This document shows, in pieces, positions 54,111 through 64,000 of a DNA stretch of 64,000 nucleotides. Each line of letters begins with the position of its first letter. Position 1 is the first letter of the stretch. The DNA comes from Kappaphycus alvarezii (lineage: Eukaryota; Rhodophyta; Florideophyceae; Gigartinales; Solieriaceae), in the NCBI GenBank assembly GCA_002205965.3, contig NADL03000650.1:1-64000 (forward strand), read 5' to 3'. The notes beneath the pieces were generated by a model. The model made no database searches. It had not been told where the DNA came from and saw nothing but the letters and a program-made list of their open reading frames with translations. The position numbers were made by a program, and so were the translations under genes.

Positions 54111-55990
54111 TCAGCTCGAAAAAGTCCGTGCCGCCGGTATGTCCCATCGCGCTAATATCGAGTCTTGTGCGGTGAAGGCCTTTTCACGGTTCTGCAACTG
54201 GGTGTCGAGCTGCCTTTTGCAGATCACTAGCCAGTAGACCGACCCGACGGTCGTAGCGCTTCGTTCTTCGGCTTCCTTGCAGGCAACGAAGGAGGTGGTC
54301 ACCGAAACAGTCGAGCATTTCGAGGCAGTTTCTCTTTGGGCATGGTGTCTGCGGAGCGAAGAGTGGGACTTGGCAATAATACTGCAGCCAAAATGAGAAT
54401 TCTCTTGGTTCAATACTTGTCTGAAGTCCCGGAGATAGGGCACAGTACACCCATGCTTTCGCACCAGGGAGATCCATAAAGGCCCGAAAAGCCTGCCTCC
54501 TGTTGTCGCCGAGGGTAACTCTTCATGCACTCTTTCGTGGATTGCATCCGTCATGGCCTTCTGGGATGGGTTTTGCTGGAGCAGAAAGCACTGAACGGGA
54601 GAATCCTGGATTGCGCGCATGCAAGGAACTAAGCTCGGTGGGTGTCCAAGGTGTCTTGGTATGTTGCCAGATCTCTGATGGAAGGGGGCAGAAGGGCTGC
54701 GTACAACTTGTTTTACGCCGAGCTGGAGGAGAGGAAGGCAGTAGCTGCAATGGACTTTGCGGATGTGAATCCCACCCCAAGCGATGGTTCTGCCGTCGTC
54801 AGCTTGACTGGGAGCTGCAGTTCTCCAAATATGTCTGAGTATAGCACTCCTCCGGCTAGTGTCCGCACGCAGCTCTCCATCATCTCACCAAATTTCTCAG
54901 TGCCCTCTGCCGTGGATGATGTTGGCACCACGCGTAACAGGTAGCCGATCTTGCAAACTCCGAAACAGTTACGCAGAAGCTGGAAAGAGATCTGTGTGTC
55001 CTCGAGGTCGGTGATGGTGTTAAGGAACGGCTTCAAAGACTCGACGTGGGCTGTGAAGTACTTTTGGGTAAAGTCTTTGAAGCAAACTGGAGTGTTCAAA
55101 ACGGCTGTGCCTTCACTGTACCCGTGGGTGATTTCTGATGGGTACAAGCTTTGTACTGACTCTTGCGGTGGATTAGGCCACCATATCCGGCACTTCGCCA
55201 TGGCCACATGTAGTCCCCTCCTTATTGCGTCTGATGGGGAGAGGATACCCAACGCTCTACGGAGCTGGTCGTGTCGTGCGATGATGTACCCATCGTCGTG
55301 GTACCATAGTTGAAACAACAGATTGCCGACTTGCTGTTCCTTGTCGTCCCCTGCTTGCAAAATTTGTTGCATTTTGAAGATCACAGGGCGTAGCCCCAGG
55401 TCGAGCAAGAGTTCACCGAGATTGTCGCCTTGTTGTGTGCATTGTTTGCTTCGGATAATCTGGCCACCGAACCATAAGAATGCAGGGTCATGCGCAAAGC
55501 AGTGTGCGACCCATGGGAACAATTCGACCCATGGGAACAATTTGGGCAATAGTTCTTGAGAGCAGGTTTGACTGCTCTCAAGAAAGCTGGTCGACTGCAC
55601 AGATTGACCGCATTCTTTAAATCTACCGTCAGCATGGGATATTCGGAGCTATGGCCAAAGTTGTGCGCAGCCCGTCGGACGCTGTGGACCACAGTATCGG
55701 TGCCGGATCTGGTGGCGATGCCGACTTGCAGCGGTTGGAGGTATGCGGCGGCTTTCGCGGAGGGCCTTGTCATGAGGCAGCTACCAGTCAATATGTGTAG
55801 CGTCTAACCGACAGCGATTGGCCTCCGCGTCAGGTCCTTCTTGGCCAATGGTGTAAGGGCGCGCCGGCGATGAAGGGAGCGAGGGCAGCTGGAGCCTTGC
55901 CGGGTGCCAAAACGTTGACGACTTTCGAGAGCGCGGCAAGGAATCTGGATGGACCGGACGGGGATGAGGACCGCAGCAGTTCAATAAGGG
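54111..55990 (-). mobile_element. LINE copy C (truncated at both ends)
   Basis: Minus-strand non-LTR-type element. RT blocks are GIATRSGTDTVVHSVRRA, VDLKNAVNLCSR (block A), TQQGDNLGELLLDLGLRP (block B) and LWYHDDGYIIARHD (block C). Then come a thumb-like region ending SYLPV-type sequence and a C-terminal zinc/nuclease part, LDCFGDHLLRC...KRYDRR near 54250. The beginning (5' side, 55990) enters within the RT, so the N-terminal zinc-finger region is missing, and the 3' end after about 54111 is lost. Frame changes occur near 55390-55790 and 54620-54480, so it is inactive. Confidence 0.8.
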
Positions 55991-56208
55991 GAAACGTTTG
56001 GGTTAGTTTACTGTGAGTGGAACACAGGGTAAAACTCCCGTTATCCTGTGCAGTGTGGCGGCGGCGGAGAAAACACTACGGTGAAAATGGGCGTGCTATG
56101 GAACGGCGACTAAAAGGTTGCTACGAGCCCTGTCAGCAGATGTGGGGCGTTCGAAGCAACCATTAAAGCAGAATGCCGCTGTAGGAGTGTGTCCCTGACC
56201 TTGGGGAA
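55991..56208 (-). other. LINE B 3' untranslated region and junction
   Basis: The stretch 56040-56110 on the minus strand matches the LINE tail at 40990-41035, marking the 3' end of LINE B. About 50 bp of junction sequence separate it from the truncated start of LINE C. Confidence 0.5.
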
Positions 56209-57088
56209 TTAGTCTTTGGCACGATTAGCGACTGAGCGTGCCACCTCTGTCAAGTGGGAAAAGGCGTCTTGGTGCCAGCCGGCGAGGGTGGAGATTGTGA
56301 CGGGAAGCAGCCGATTCCTGCCCGGCAATCCAGCAACGTACTCCTGGTATTTCCGGAGCTTTTCCGCGTAGGCGACGCTCAAGCTGGTGAGTGGGTTGAA
56401 GGTCCCCGTCCTCCGATGAGAGGGTGCCAAGGAGTTGACAAATGTGACACCAAGTAATCGGTGCCCCGGTGGCACTAGTCGCTCTGATGTCTGGTCTGGC
56501 TTTGTGTTCCCCTGGTGGTCTTGGCTCGAGGGTGGGGTACCTTATGGCAAGGGCGAGGTCGCTGCCCAGAAACGATACTTGGTCGTCGTGGCGGGCGATT
56601 CTTTGTCGGCCATACTTGCAATGGAGCAGGTGGTCTCCATGAACGTCCATTGTTTATGGGCAAGAAGCTCTTGGGCAGGGGGTTCCTGGTGCGAACAGGG
56701 GTACCTGACAAACATACTGGAGCCAAATTGAGAAGTTCTGCGTGGTAATGGCGATCTTGAGACCTGACCTTGGAACGCAGTGGACCCAGATTTTGGCACC
56801 AGGTAGTTTCATGGATGCCCGAAAGGCTCCTGTGCGGGTGTCGCCCTGAGGCATCTCTTCGTGGAGTGCCCTGTGGACTGCATCAGTCAGCTGCTTTTGT
56901 GTGCGTGGGTGGTTGGAACAAAAGATGCTGAATGGTAGTAAGTCCTGTGGGCGGCAGGAGGAGGACCATGCCCTAAATGCGGCTTTGGCCTCGTCGCATG
57001 TGGCCAACTCGGTTATAGGCCGGATTAGGAAACGCCCGCAGAGCTTGTTGGTCTGGGCGCTGGATGCGACAAAGGCGGCTGCTGGCAT
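56209..57088 (-). pseudogene. LINE B C-terminal zinc knuckle and nuclease-like region
   Basis: A linker (LPGAKIWVHC, SIWLQYVCQVPLFAPGTPCP) leads to the CCHC-type site (CPRASCP ... MDVHGDHLLHCKYG) and RIARHDDQV, then KARPDI in place of the RP-DI nuclease motif and a tail LRKYQEYVAGLP ... STLAGWHQDAFSHLTE. Position and pattern suggest a PD-(D/E)XK restriction-like endonuclease; this is by motif reading only. Frame changes occur near 56650 and 56470. Confidence 0.6.
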
Positions 57089-57219
57089 GTTTGCCGCTAA
57101 TTTGAGACCAAGTCCCAGTGTGGCGTGCTTATCTGCGATTGGTTTGAGGGGTAGCTGTAACCCTTAAATATGCTGCTGTGTAGGACGCCACCGGCCAGCG
57201 TGCGAATAGCTGATTCCAT

Positions 57220-58655
57220 TCACCTGTCGAAGTACTTTGCTCCTTTCGGCGTGCAAGTGGGCGGGGTCACTCGGAGAAGGCAGCCGAGCCTGCAGACGCC
57301 AAAGCAATTTTTCAGGATCTGAAAGGAGGCTTGTGCGTCTTGAATATCTGGAACGGCTTGCACAAACGGCTCTAAGGGGTGAACATGTTCGGTGAAGTGC
57401 CGCTCCGTAAAGCTAGAGAAACTCACGGGGGTGTTGAAAAACACGGTTCCTTCGCTGTATTCCTGATTGATTTCTGATGGGTATACAGCTTTGACGGAGT
57501 GCTGTGTAGCTGTGGGCCACAGATCTTGCGTTTAGGGAGAGAAAGGTGCACGCCCAGGCTTATGGCCTCCGGAGAAGACAGGATGTGAATGGCTTTCACC
57601 AGTGCTTCGCGTTGGGCGACGATGTACTTATCGTCGTGGTACCAGCTGTAAGAAGACATTGCGCACCTCTTCGTCCCCTCCGCAGAACGACAGGATTTGT
57701 TGTAGCTTCCGGACCACGATCTGCAAGACCAGATCGAAAAGTAGGTCACCGAGTGGGTCACCCTGTTGGGTACAAATGACGCTGCGCATAGTATTGAACC
57801 CCGTCCACAAATATGGTGGGTAGTTGTTGCAACAGTACAGCACTCACCTTAGCAACTGGGAGAAATTACGTTCAGTCTCCTCGAGGAACGTAGCGCGACT
57901 GCATAGGTTGAAAGCGTTCTTCAAGTCGACGGAAAAGAGGGCGAAATCCGGGCTTGCCCCCACTTTGGTCACCATTCGCCGGATGCCGTGAACTACGGCG
58001 TCAGCCCCGGCGCTCGTCGCGATTCCCTCTTGGAGTGGTTGGAAGTATTCCGCCGCCCTTCTCTTTGATTTGGACATGAGGCAGCTGCTGAAAGGTCTTC
58101 GAAGTATCTCGCCAACAGCGGTGGGGCGCGGGGTCATGTCCTTCTTGGCGAGCGGCGAGCGGGGTTAGCGGGGTGCCGGCAATCCATGGGGCGAGAGCTA
58201 TCGGGGCTTTCCCTGCGGCGAGGACGTTGACAAATTCCGTGAGGGAGTCGAGGATTCCACCGCGGGAGGAGGAAGTTGGGTTTCGGAGGAACTCGTCGAG
58301 GTGGGAAGGGCGTAGGCCTACGCCGCCGCGGGCGGAGCTGGGATTGAACGAGAGAACCGCACGTATGACCTCTTCTGTGGACGGAGGGAGAGTATCGGCT
58401 GGGACGAATTTGCCGCCGTGGGAGTTTGATGGTCCCTGTGGGTGCTTAGCGCCGAGTGCATAGGTCTTGTGTTGCCAGAAGTGCACCAAGTGAGCTCAGT
58501 GCCTGTGTGGCCTTCCCGTACTCTCCTTCTCTAGCTAGCGACAGTGAGCGACGAATGTTCGCTTTTGTTCTGGTTGTGTCAATTTCGTCACTGCGCGGCA
58601 TGTGGAAAGGGCGAGTGCAGTGCGCCAGAAGGTACCGTATTGCCCTGCACGCCAA
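57220..58655 (-). pseudogene. LINE B reverse transcriptase region
   Basis: Starts with a helix typical of this family (SLAREGEYGKATQALSSLGA), then STEEVIRAVLSFNPSSARGG, block A in FALFSVDLKNAFNLCSR, block B in CTQQGDPLGDLLFDLVL and block C in WYHDDKYIVAQRE. The frame shifts near 58140, 57840, 57760 and 57440. Working relatives nick DNA and copy the RNA directly onto it. Confidence 0.75.
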
Positions 58656-59620
58656 AGGCCCGTCCTCTGACGGGGTGTTTGTCCGTTAGAATAACTACGG
58701 GCTTCGGCGTTCTCAGAGAAGTCCTGATTACCCGGGTGGCACAGCATGACCTTTGGAAAGAGGAACACCTTCTATTCTTCTCGACGCTGTCCTCGTGGCC
58801 TGCTTCGCATACGCGAGCGTCGTTGCGCAGGGTCTGGGAGAACAGGTCACCGAGCTCAGGACGGAAGCTTGTCAGAATATGGGTCAAGACTGGTATAAGC
58901 ATGGTAGAGAGGTCCTTCGGGCTTGGGAGACTCTGTCGTGGTATTGCTGCGATGGCGGCTTGAGCACTGTCCTCTTGAGCTGGGGGCAGTGTGGTGGGGG
59001 TGGGTACTTGCGGGGCGGGGTCGTGGTGGACAAGGCGGGGGGTTGGGGATGTTTGCGGTCCGGTGACCTCGGGTTGCAGCTGCGAGTCGTGGGGTGGAAG
59101 GTATGATTTTGGCGACGAGTTCACAGTGCAACCAGTGCAGCGCTTGTAAGAAACGAGAAGAGGTGATTTGGGCGCGACTTGGCCATGGCCACTTGCGTTC
59201 CCATGTATTGGTAGTGGCAGCCACAGTACTATACCAATATCCCATAGTTGCGAGGTACTTCTGGAGGTTCACCCGCTTATGGACTTCGGGTAGCCCATTC
59301 TTAGAGTTCCGGGAGTGGGCTTGTCTGAGATGGGCCATAAGCTGCGCCACAGTTTGCAGGCGGGGTTTGTGTCGCGGCACAGGGCGGATTTTCCTGGGTG
59401 CGGCAGCACTCGTTTGGACTGTGGGGGTATCATATCTCGGCGGGAGAGCCATAACGCAGAAGGGTGGTTGCTTTGTAGCGGGCGATATTCCATGGTTAAT
59501 CGGTGCTTCATCCGTAGGTGGGGTCATGATGGCAATATGATGTTCAACACGGTGACATGGCTTAAGTCCAGAGCCCCCTGCGGAGAAACCCCGTTTGAAG
59601 GCGCGGACGGCTCCGAGCAC
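58588..59620 (-). pseudogene. LINE B N-terminal zinc-finger region
   Basis: Open pieces 59620-58856 and 59124-58588. RLQTVAQLMAHLRQAHSRNS is the helix and His pair of a C2H2-like finger (its Cys pair falls out of frame), then a second part PKSYLPPHDSQLQ and a long Pro/Thr linker. The same blocks occur in the copy at 59928-60641, where the finger CPLCSQEKPNMRTVAHLLAH is intact. In R2-like elements such fingers recognise the target DNA. Confidence 0.6.
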
Positions 59621-59636
59621 CTCCTCTTTTGAAAAG

Positions 59637-60689
59637 TCACGGAAGGGCGGGAAACGTCAAGTGAAGGTGAATACGCAGTTTCCTGTGGAGGGGTTTCTGT
59701 GGGCGCTTCGCGAGTAGTGCCTCGATAAGTATTGTCGCTCTGCGGATGTTACACAGTTGCTGCTCAGGAGCAGACGGCGTACCCTTTGCGTGTGGGGCAG
59801 GCTGTTGGGTTGCCTGTTCCATCAATGTCTGGTGTCGGCCAGAATTCCATAGCTCCGCCCGTTCCCTCATTTTCTCAGTAATTGATTGCCTGCACCTTTC
59901 AAGGGGAGGAGAGTTACAACAGGTCCGTCAACATGACTGCAGGAAATAAAAAGCATATAACCCCGCGAGTAATCCCCTAAATTTGGTGGGAATATGCGTC
60001 ATGACGGGCGTAGGTGTCATGAATATTTCCTCAATTAGTGGCAGGGACTGTGGCTGGGGTATGGGTGTCGGCGGTTCTGGTGCACTTCCCACAGGTGCTG
60101 GGTCTTCCGGGATAGGGACTGGTGCGGGGGCTGTCTCATCCGGCACTGGGTTGCGTGTGGGGACGGCGGTTGTGCTAGCTTCGCGTAATTGAGTATCGTG
60201 CAGCGGTACGTACTGCTTCGGCGCCGTGTTCACTGTGCATTTCGGGCACTTTGAGTACGAGAATTCGAAGTGGCAGATAGTATTGGGACCAAGAACCATT
60301 GAGCCTAAATACCGGCCGTGGCAGCTGCAGTAGCAGTATCCTACTTGTGCAAGGTGCCTTTGAAGGCGACTGTACTGATGCGTCTTCGGCTGCCCGGACT
60401 TGGACCCCCTGTAGTGTACGTTCCGAGGGTGGGCGAGGAGGTGAGCGACTGTTCTCATGTTTGGCTTCTCCTGCGAGCACAGTGGGCAATACCCAGGGCG
60501 AAGTAGAGGCCTTGACGAGACGGGGCTGCAGCCGTTGGGCGTCGTGACAGCCATTTCCGTTGTTTCGCTCCGAGAGTGTTGGGCGACCGAAGGTGGCGGG
60601 GGTGACTGGGGTTGACTTCTTTGAATTGGGACGTGTGCCATAGTTTTACATCCCTTTCCGATGCTGTAATTGTCTCCAGGTCACCAGGA
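59637..60689 (-). mobile_element. LINE copy A2 (5' part only)
   Basis: An open 237-residue frame (60641-59928) has an intact N-terminal C2H2-like finger: GYCPLCSQEKPNMRTVAHLL with following His pair, a second Cys pair SYSKCPKCTVN, then a Pro-rich linker. The piece 59870-59637 (NIRRATILIEALL) corresponds to the helix ahead of the RT, after which the copy stops, directly before the start of LINE B. It begins within about 50 bp of the 3' end of copy A1. Confidence 0.7.
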
Positions 60690-61807
60690 GAAGAACTTTA
60701 CGGCATTAGTATAACGGGTGCCCGCTGCAGGATCCGACTATATTGCCATCTAAGTGCTAACCGGGTGGTCCACGTCGGCGACGTGCAGCGACATGGGCGA
60801 CAAAATAGATTGTGCACTAGACGACCAGATTGTGCTACTAATGCGCCTAGAGATCCGTGTACAGATAACTCCGGCGGACGTGTTGAATTTTTCTGCGATG
60901 CGGGGCAACAAACCCTCTATGAAGAGGATGGTTGCAAGGGAAGGGGAACCCAGGGAATCAAAGGCCAGCGGTTGAAAGTCGAAATTGGGGGCCTGGGTAG
61001 GGTTATCTGAGGGCGAGGGGAGTCGACGCGACAGTTTTCGCTCCAGGTCAGTCACTTTGTTGCGGTGCGCAACTGCAGGAGCACCTCCCACCTGCCATGT
61101 GGATAGTGTTCGTACATCGTCCTTGGGGGAGAGACAACGGTGACATCGCAGACGATAGGTCGGACCACGGAGCCGTCAGGAGCTGCTGGTGGGTGGACCA
61201 GTATGTCGGAGGGTCGCAGCTCAGTGCCTGGCACGAGGAGTGAGGGCTCGAACTGGCAATCCAGGCCTGCGGCACGGGCGATACGGCCGGCAATGACGTT
61301 GCGAAGCGAGTCATACCGGTATTTGCAATCGAACCCAGAGGGGCACAAGTCCACAGCGTGGTCTCCTAACCTGTCCATCTAGAGTTTGCAATGCTCGCAG
61401 TTCCGAGGAAGCGATTCATCGTAAACGGGCAGCCCAAGAAAGCGACGTAGAATCGTCTTCCAGTGTACAGCAAAAACCTCCGTGTCGGCGGGGGGATGTG
61501 CGTGGAGGAAAGCAGGACCGGGGCCATTGCGGAACGCTAGACGGCGAATGCGTAGCCGCACATCGGCGTCCAACCAGTAATGCAAAAAGAGGAAGAAGAA
61601 GAAGACTTTACCAATCAGGAAAGGCGGATGCAAGACCAAAACAAACACAAAAGCAAGAAAAATTTGAACCGTTGAAGTCTTCAGATCTCCACCAAATCGT
61701 GAATGTTGGCGCGGAGGAATGGGCAACTTGGGAGCGAAATAGGGGCGATCCGTACTTGCAAGTAACTGCTTTAGCCGAAGAGGTGTAAAGTTGAAGCCAC
61801 TGAGCAC
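60690..61807 (-). mobile_element. LINE copy A1 (3' part)
   Basis: One frame runs 61807-61052 with a single in-frame TAG at 61379-61381. It has LAFRNGPGPAFLHAHPP, HWKTILRRFLGLPVYDE, the CCHC site CEHC...DRLGDHAVDLC, RYDSLRN, LRPSDILVHP and VVRPIVCDVTVVSP, the family's RP-DI ... DVTV nuclease-like motif. A second frame (61091-60750) gives the C-terminus, FDSLGSPSLATILFIEGLLP. The 3' tail (ATGCCGTAAAGTT) matches that of the LINE fragment in the hAT. Confidence 0.75.
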
Positions 61808-62031
61808 CTCTTTACTGTAATTCCATGCTATTAGATTATATTTGTTAGTAAATATTTACGGGCCCTAAAAACAATATTTTAGTTACTGTACATTTTTTAC
61901 ATGATAAAGAGGTTTTCCTCATTTGAGGACAAAGTGTGCCTCATATGAAGACGGTGCTATTGCGGATAGACACTAGACCATTGTTGAAGACTTGTCGAGT
62001 TCATCATCTCTAGCCACTTCGAAGAGCTTCT

Positions 62032-63330
62032 TCAAAGTTCCCCCCTACTTCCGAGCCCACCACCCTGACCTGTGAATGCCTTTCCAAACAAAATGGCAAT
62101 GTCATTTGCCATATTCATAGTCTCTGGATCATAGTCCCTCCTCCTTGTGTCAAAAAACTCGACCACCATTTGGACGCTGCCGTTGACAATGACAGGGACA
62201 GCAAAGGTAACCTCCACCTTGTGTCTTACTGCGTGAGGAGCCCTTGGGAAAGCCACGGCATCGTTCAAAAGGGGCAACCATTCCGGGCGCATGGTCAAAA
62301 ACACCCTTCCCGGGACACCACTTCGTGGCTCGAAGACATATTTGCGGGAATTGGAACGATAATGACGCAGTCGCTGCAATTCTTCACCCTCGACAGTGGG
62401 CGGCAAGGCACCAGTCAAATACTTGAGTGCAGTGGAATGAGAGGCACCTGGTTTGACATACGGGGCCCAGAGCTCTGCATACTTCCATTTCTTGGTTAGG
62501 CATATAAGAGCCATAAACGGCTTCAACGCATCCCGCAAGTTGGTTGCCGAGGAGACGACTGAATGGACCCACCTCTGCATTTGATACGGGGAGCTTAACG
62601 CGAGCTGCATTTCAAGGCGCATGTTGTGACAACGGACAACACGAAACCGTTCAATGGCATAGGCGAGGATTTGAGCCTTATGTTTAACCTCGACTCCATC
62701 GGGAGGGGGAGGCAGCGCATCGAGGAGACGTTCAAAGTTGTTATTAACCTTTGCGCGACAACGGCGAGTATGGGAGACGTTTCCTCTTGTGGGGCCGACA
62801 ACGAGCTCTGATTTGAGAGGTGCACGGGGTTTTTGAGTGGGTTTCACGGGCTTTGCGTTACGGGAAGCGAGTTGAACAGCAGTACCGATGTCTGTTGGGG
62901 AGGCGGGTTTGGAGGGATTTTCATGTGTCTGGAGAGATTCGGAAGGGGGAGAAATGTCATCGACTGAGTCCTCGTCTTCATCACGAGTACGAGAACTAGG
63001 GTGAGGAGGTGGAAGGGGGGTTGCGTGTTGCTGGAATGGGTCAAGGGGCGCAGGAAATATTTGTGCAGGAGTAGATTCCATCCATGCGAGATGAAGATTG
63101 GGGGTATGTGGAGAAGGGAATTGTAAGGAACGAGATGGGGGAGGAAGAGGATGGGAAAGAAGGGCTCGGTCCCAGTCTGATATTGGATCGGTCATGGTGA
63201 TGAGATCGATTTCAGCGGTGGCAGGGGGATTGGCTGGATGAGGAGGGGGATGTGAGGGAGGCTGAGGGTCAAGAAGGGAGAGACCTGGGGAAGCTAGATC
63301 ATCAAAGATGGAACCCGTATCGGAATCCAT
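62032..63330 (-). CDS. bHLH transcription factor-like protein with C-terminal GAF-like domain, copy 2
   Basis: Intact 432-residue frame, 11 amino-acid differences from copy 1, all before residue 181; the bHLH (186-235) and GAF-like part (about 275-415) are identical. The silent differences cluster in codons such as the five within PLLNDA (about 350-360). The start at 63330 is the first Met after an in-frame TGA about 31 codons upstream, which fixes this as the longest possible ATG start. Thr188 again replaces the usual E-box Glu. No intron. Upstream sequence is conserved with copy 1, so both copies probably share the same control region. Confidence 0.87.
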   Translation of the reverse strand: MDSDTGSIFDDLASPGLSLLDPQPPSHPPPHPANPPATAEIDLITMTDPISDWDRALLSHPLPPPSRSLQFPSPHTPNLHLAWMESTPAQIFPAPLDPFQQHATPLPPPHPSSRTRDEDEDSVDDISPPSESLQTHENPSKPASPTDIGTAVQLASRNAKPVKPTQKPRAPLKSELVVGPTRGNVSHTRRCRAKVNNNFERLLDALPPPPDGVEVKHKAQILAYAIERFRVVRCHNMRLEMQLALSSPYQMQRWVHSVVSSATNLRDALKPFMALICLTKKWKYAELWAPYVKPGASHSTALKYLTGALPPTVEGEELQRLRHYRSNSRKYVFEPRSGVPGRVFLTMRPEWLPLLNDAVAFPRAPHAVRHKVEVTFAVPVIVNGSVQMVVEFFDTRRRDYDPETMNMANDIAILFGKAFTGQGGGLGSRGEL

Positions 63331-64000
63331 GAGGCAATGCGTTTGAATGGCGGGAGCGGAGTAGGTACAAGGATGAGCGGGAGCGGGGACCGAGAGTGGT
63401 TGCGGGGAGGGGAAGAGAGGGCTCGAGCGTCAGGGAAAATAAGAGGGCGGTGGAGTCGGCAAGTTGTAGAATGGAGAGCTAAGGACTGGTCTGTTGCTCT
63501 CGCACTTCCGAGCCTAGCGAAACATGAGGGGTGATACAAAGGAAAAATTTGAGGGAGTTCGAGAGAAGCGGTTGTGCATTTTGACATCAGCATGAGCCAT
63601 CCTGTACTGTACTGCTAACCATTAACCAACATTTGTTGCAAATACAATGGAAAAAAAATGAAAAAAAACTTTTATTGGATATTTTTAATATAAATTATCG
63701 GAAGGTGAACATTTCGATTCAATTTTAACTTCAAAATTACAAGATACATTAAATGTGACTTGCACAAATTTTGGAAACGCCCTTAGCAACTAGAGGGAAA
63801 CAATTTCTTGTGATGGTTGTGTCCACTACGGATTTGCGCGAGTAGCTCGTCACATTTGAGGCATCTATGCAGAAATTGCGCCACACGAAAAGCCTCCTCA
63901 CACTCTCAAATCATGACGCGTGTCCTGGGACCGCCGCTAACAATGCACTACAAGCCTTTCCTTGTGCTGTATCATACTAAGCTGCCATTATTATTTTCTC
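63331..64000. promoter_or_regulatory. Upstream region of bHLH copy 2
   Basis: Conserved with 12565-13250, including A/T runs at 63650-63680 and the word TGCAGAAATTGCGCCA at about 63867-63882. No certain promoter element identified. Confidence 0.4.

Larger units (their letters stand above)
56040..59625 (-). mobile_element. LINE copy B (near full length, decayed)
   Basis: Minus strand, about 3.6 kb: N-terminal Pro-rich zinc-finger region (59620-58588), RT (58489-57220), C-terminal zinc/nuclease region (57088-56209) and 3' tail to about 56040. The layout of N-terminal finger, single RT and C-terminal CCHC plus nuclease, with no APE-type endonuclease, matches early-branching non-LTR elements that use a restriction-like endonuclease. 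At least four frame breaks are present. Confidence 0.78.
61850..64000. repeat. Segmental duplication, copy 2 (runs off the window)
   Basis: Direct copy of 11096-13250, 50,766 bp away at the gene. The similarity fades left of about 61850 and reaches the right edge, about 15 bp short of the point where copy 1 has the Copia insertion. Confidence 0.87.

Noticed and set aside
54503-54944. Plus-strand open frames over LINE C
   Set aside because: Shadows of the minus-strand LINE domains, which have recognisable RT motifs.
58544-59106. Long plus-strand open frames across the LINE region
   Set aside because: They are opposite-strand shadows of LINE coding sequence on the minus strand.
1-64000. CRISPR array, rRNA gene, or bacterial-type operon
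   Set aside because: No regularly spaced repeats, no rRNA similarity, and the gene content is eukaryotic transposable elements.

Overview
This is a eukaryotic, repeat-dominated window. Most of it is transposable-element sequence in many stages of decay, with two copies of one intact, apparently intronless host-type gene at about 11.3-12.6 kb and 62.0-63.3 kb. Single-exon genes, Ty1/Copia, chromodomain Ty3/Gypsy, Harbinger, hAT, CACTA and PiggyBac relatives and the compact gene style suggest a red alga, perhaps Chondrus-like. That assignment is inference; no ribosomal or organellar marker is present to settle it.

Layout. 1-9004: minus-strand, broken Ty3/Gypsy element with its 5' LTR at 8057-9004; its 3' end lies outside the window or is lost. 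9005-11075: decayed PIF/Harbinger copy, apparently cut by the Gypsy insertion. 11096-13258: first copy of a direct segmental duplication, carrying a bHLH+GAF-like gene. 13264-23247: old Ty1/Copia element with matching 5-bp target duplications; its 5' LTR is split by a second, better preserved Harbinger element (13382-16088). 23.25-26 kb: sequence beyond the Copia insertion, a decayed Tc1/mariner gene and an AT-rich stretch. 26-29.5 kb: decayed CACTA/TNP2-type transposase. 30-39 kb: unrecognised decayed genes, including a minus-strand gene with a PWWP-like start and a plus-strand orphan gene. 39-41.4 kb: AT-rich DNA with strong hairpins and GTACT repeats, a LINE 3' fragment and a tRNA-like sequence. 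41.8-45 kb: PiggyBac remnant and a Copia remnant. 45-48.4 kb: no gene recognised. 48463-53195: a second LTR of the Gypsy family, split by a hAT transposon (49295-53006) with perfect 11-bp termini and 8-bp target duplications. 54.1-61.8 kb: minus-strand, head-to-tail pile of at least three LINE copies with N-terminal zinc finger, reverse transcriptase and a C-terminal GDH/RP-DI nuclease-like domain. 61850-64000: second copy of the segmental duplication and bHLH gene.

How it fits together. The nesting gives a relative order: Harbinger-2 after Copia, hAT after a Gypsy LTR, a LINE piece after or with the hAT, and Gypsy after Harbinger-1. The only genes with a clear sign of being kept by selection are the two bHLH+GAF-like genes: across their C-terminal roughly 250 codons I counted about a dozen silent differences and no amino-acid difference, while the Pro/Ser-rich N-terminal half carries all of the replacements.
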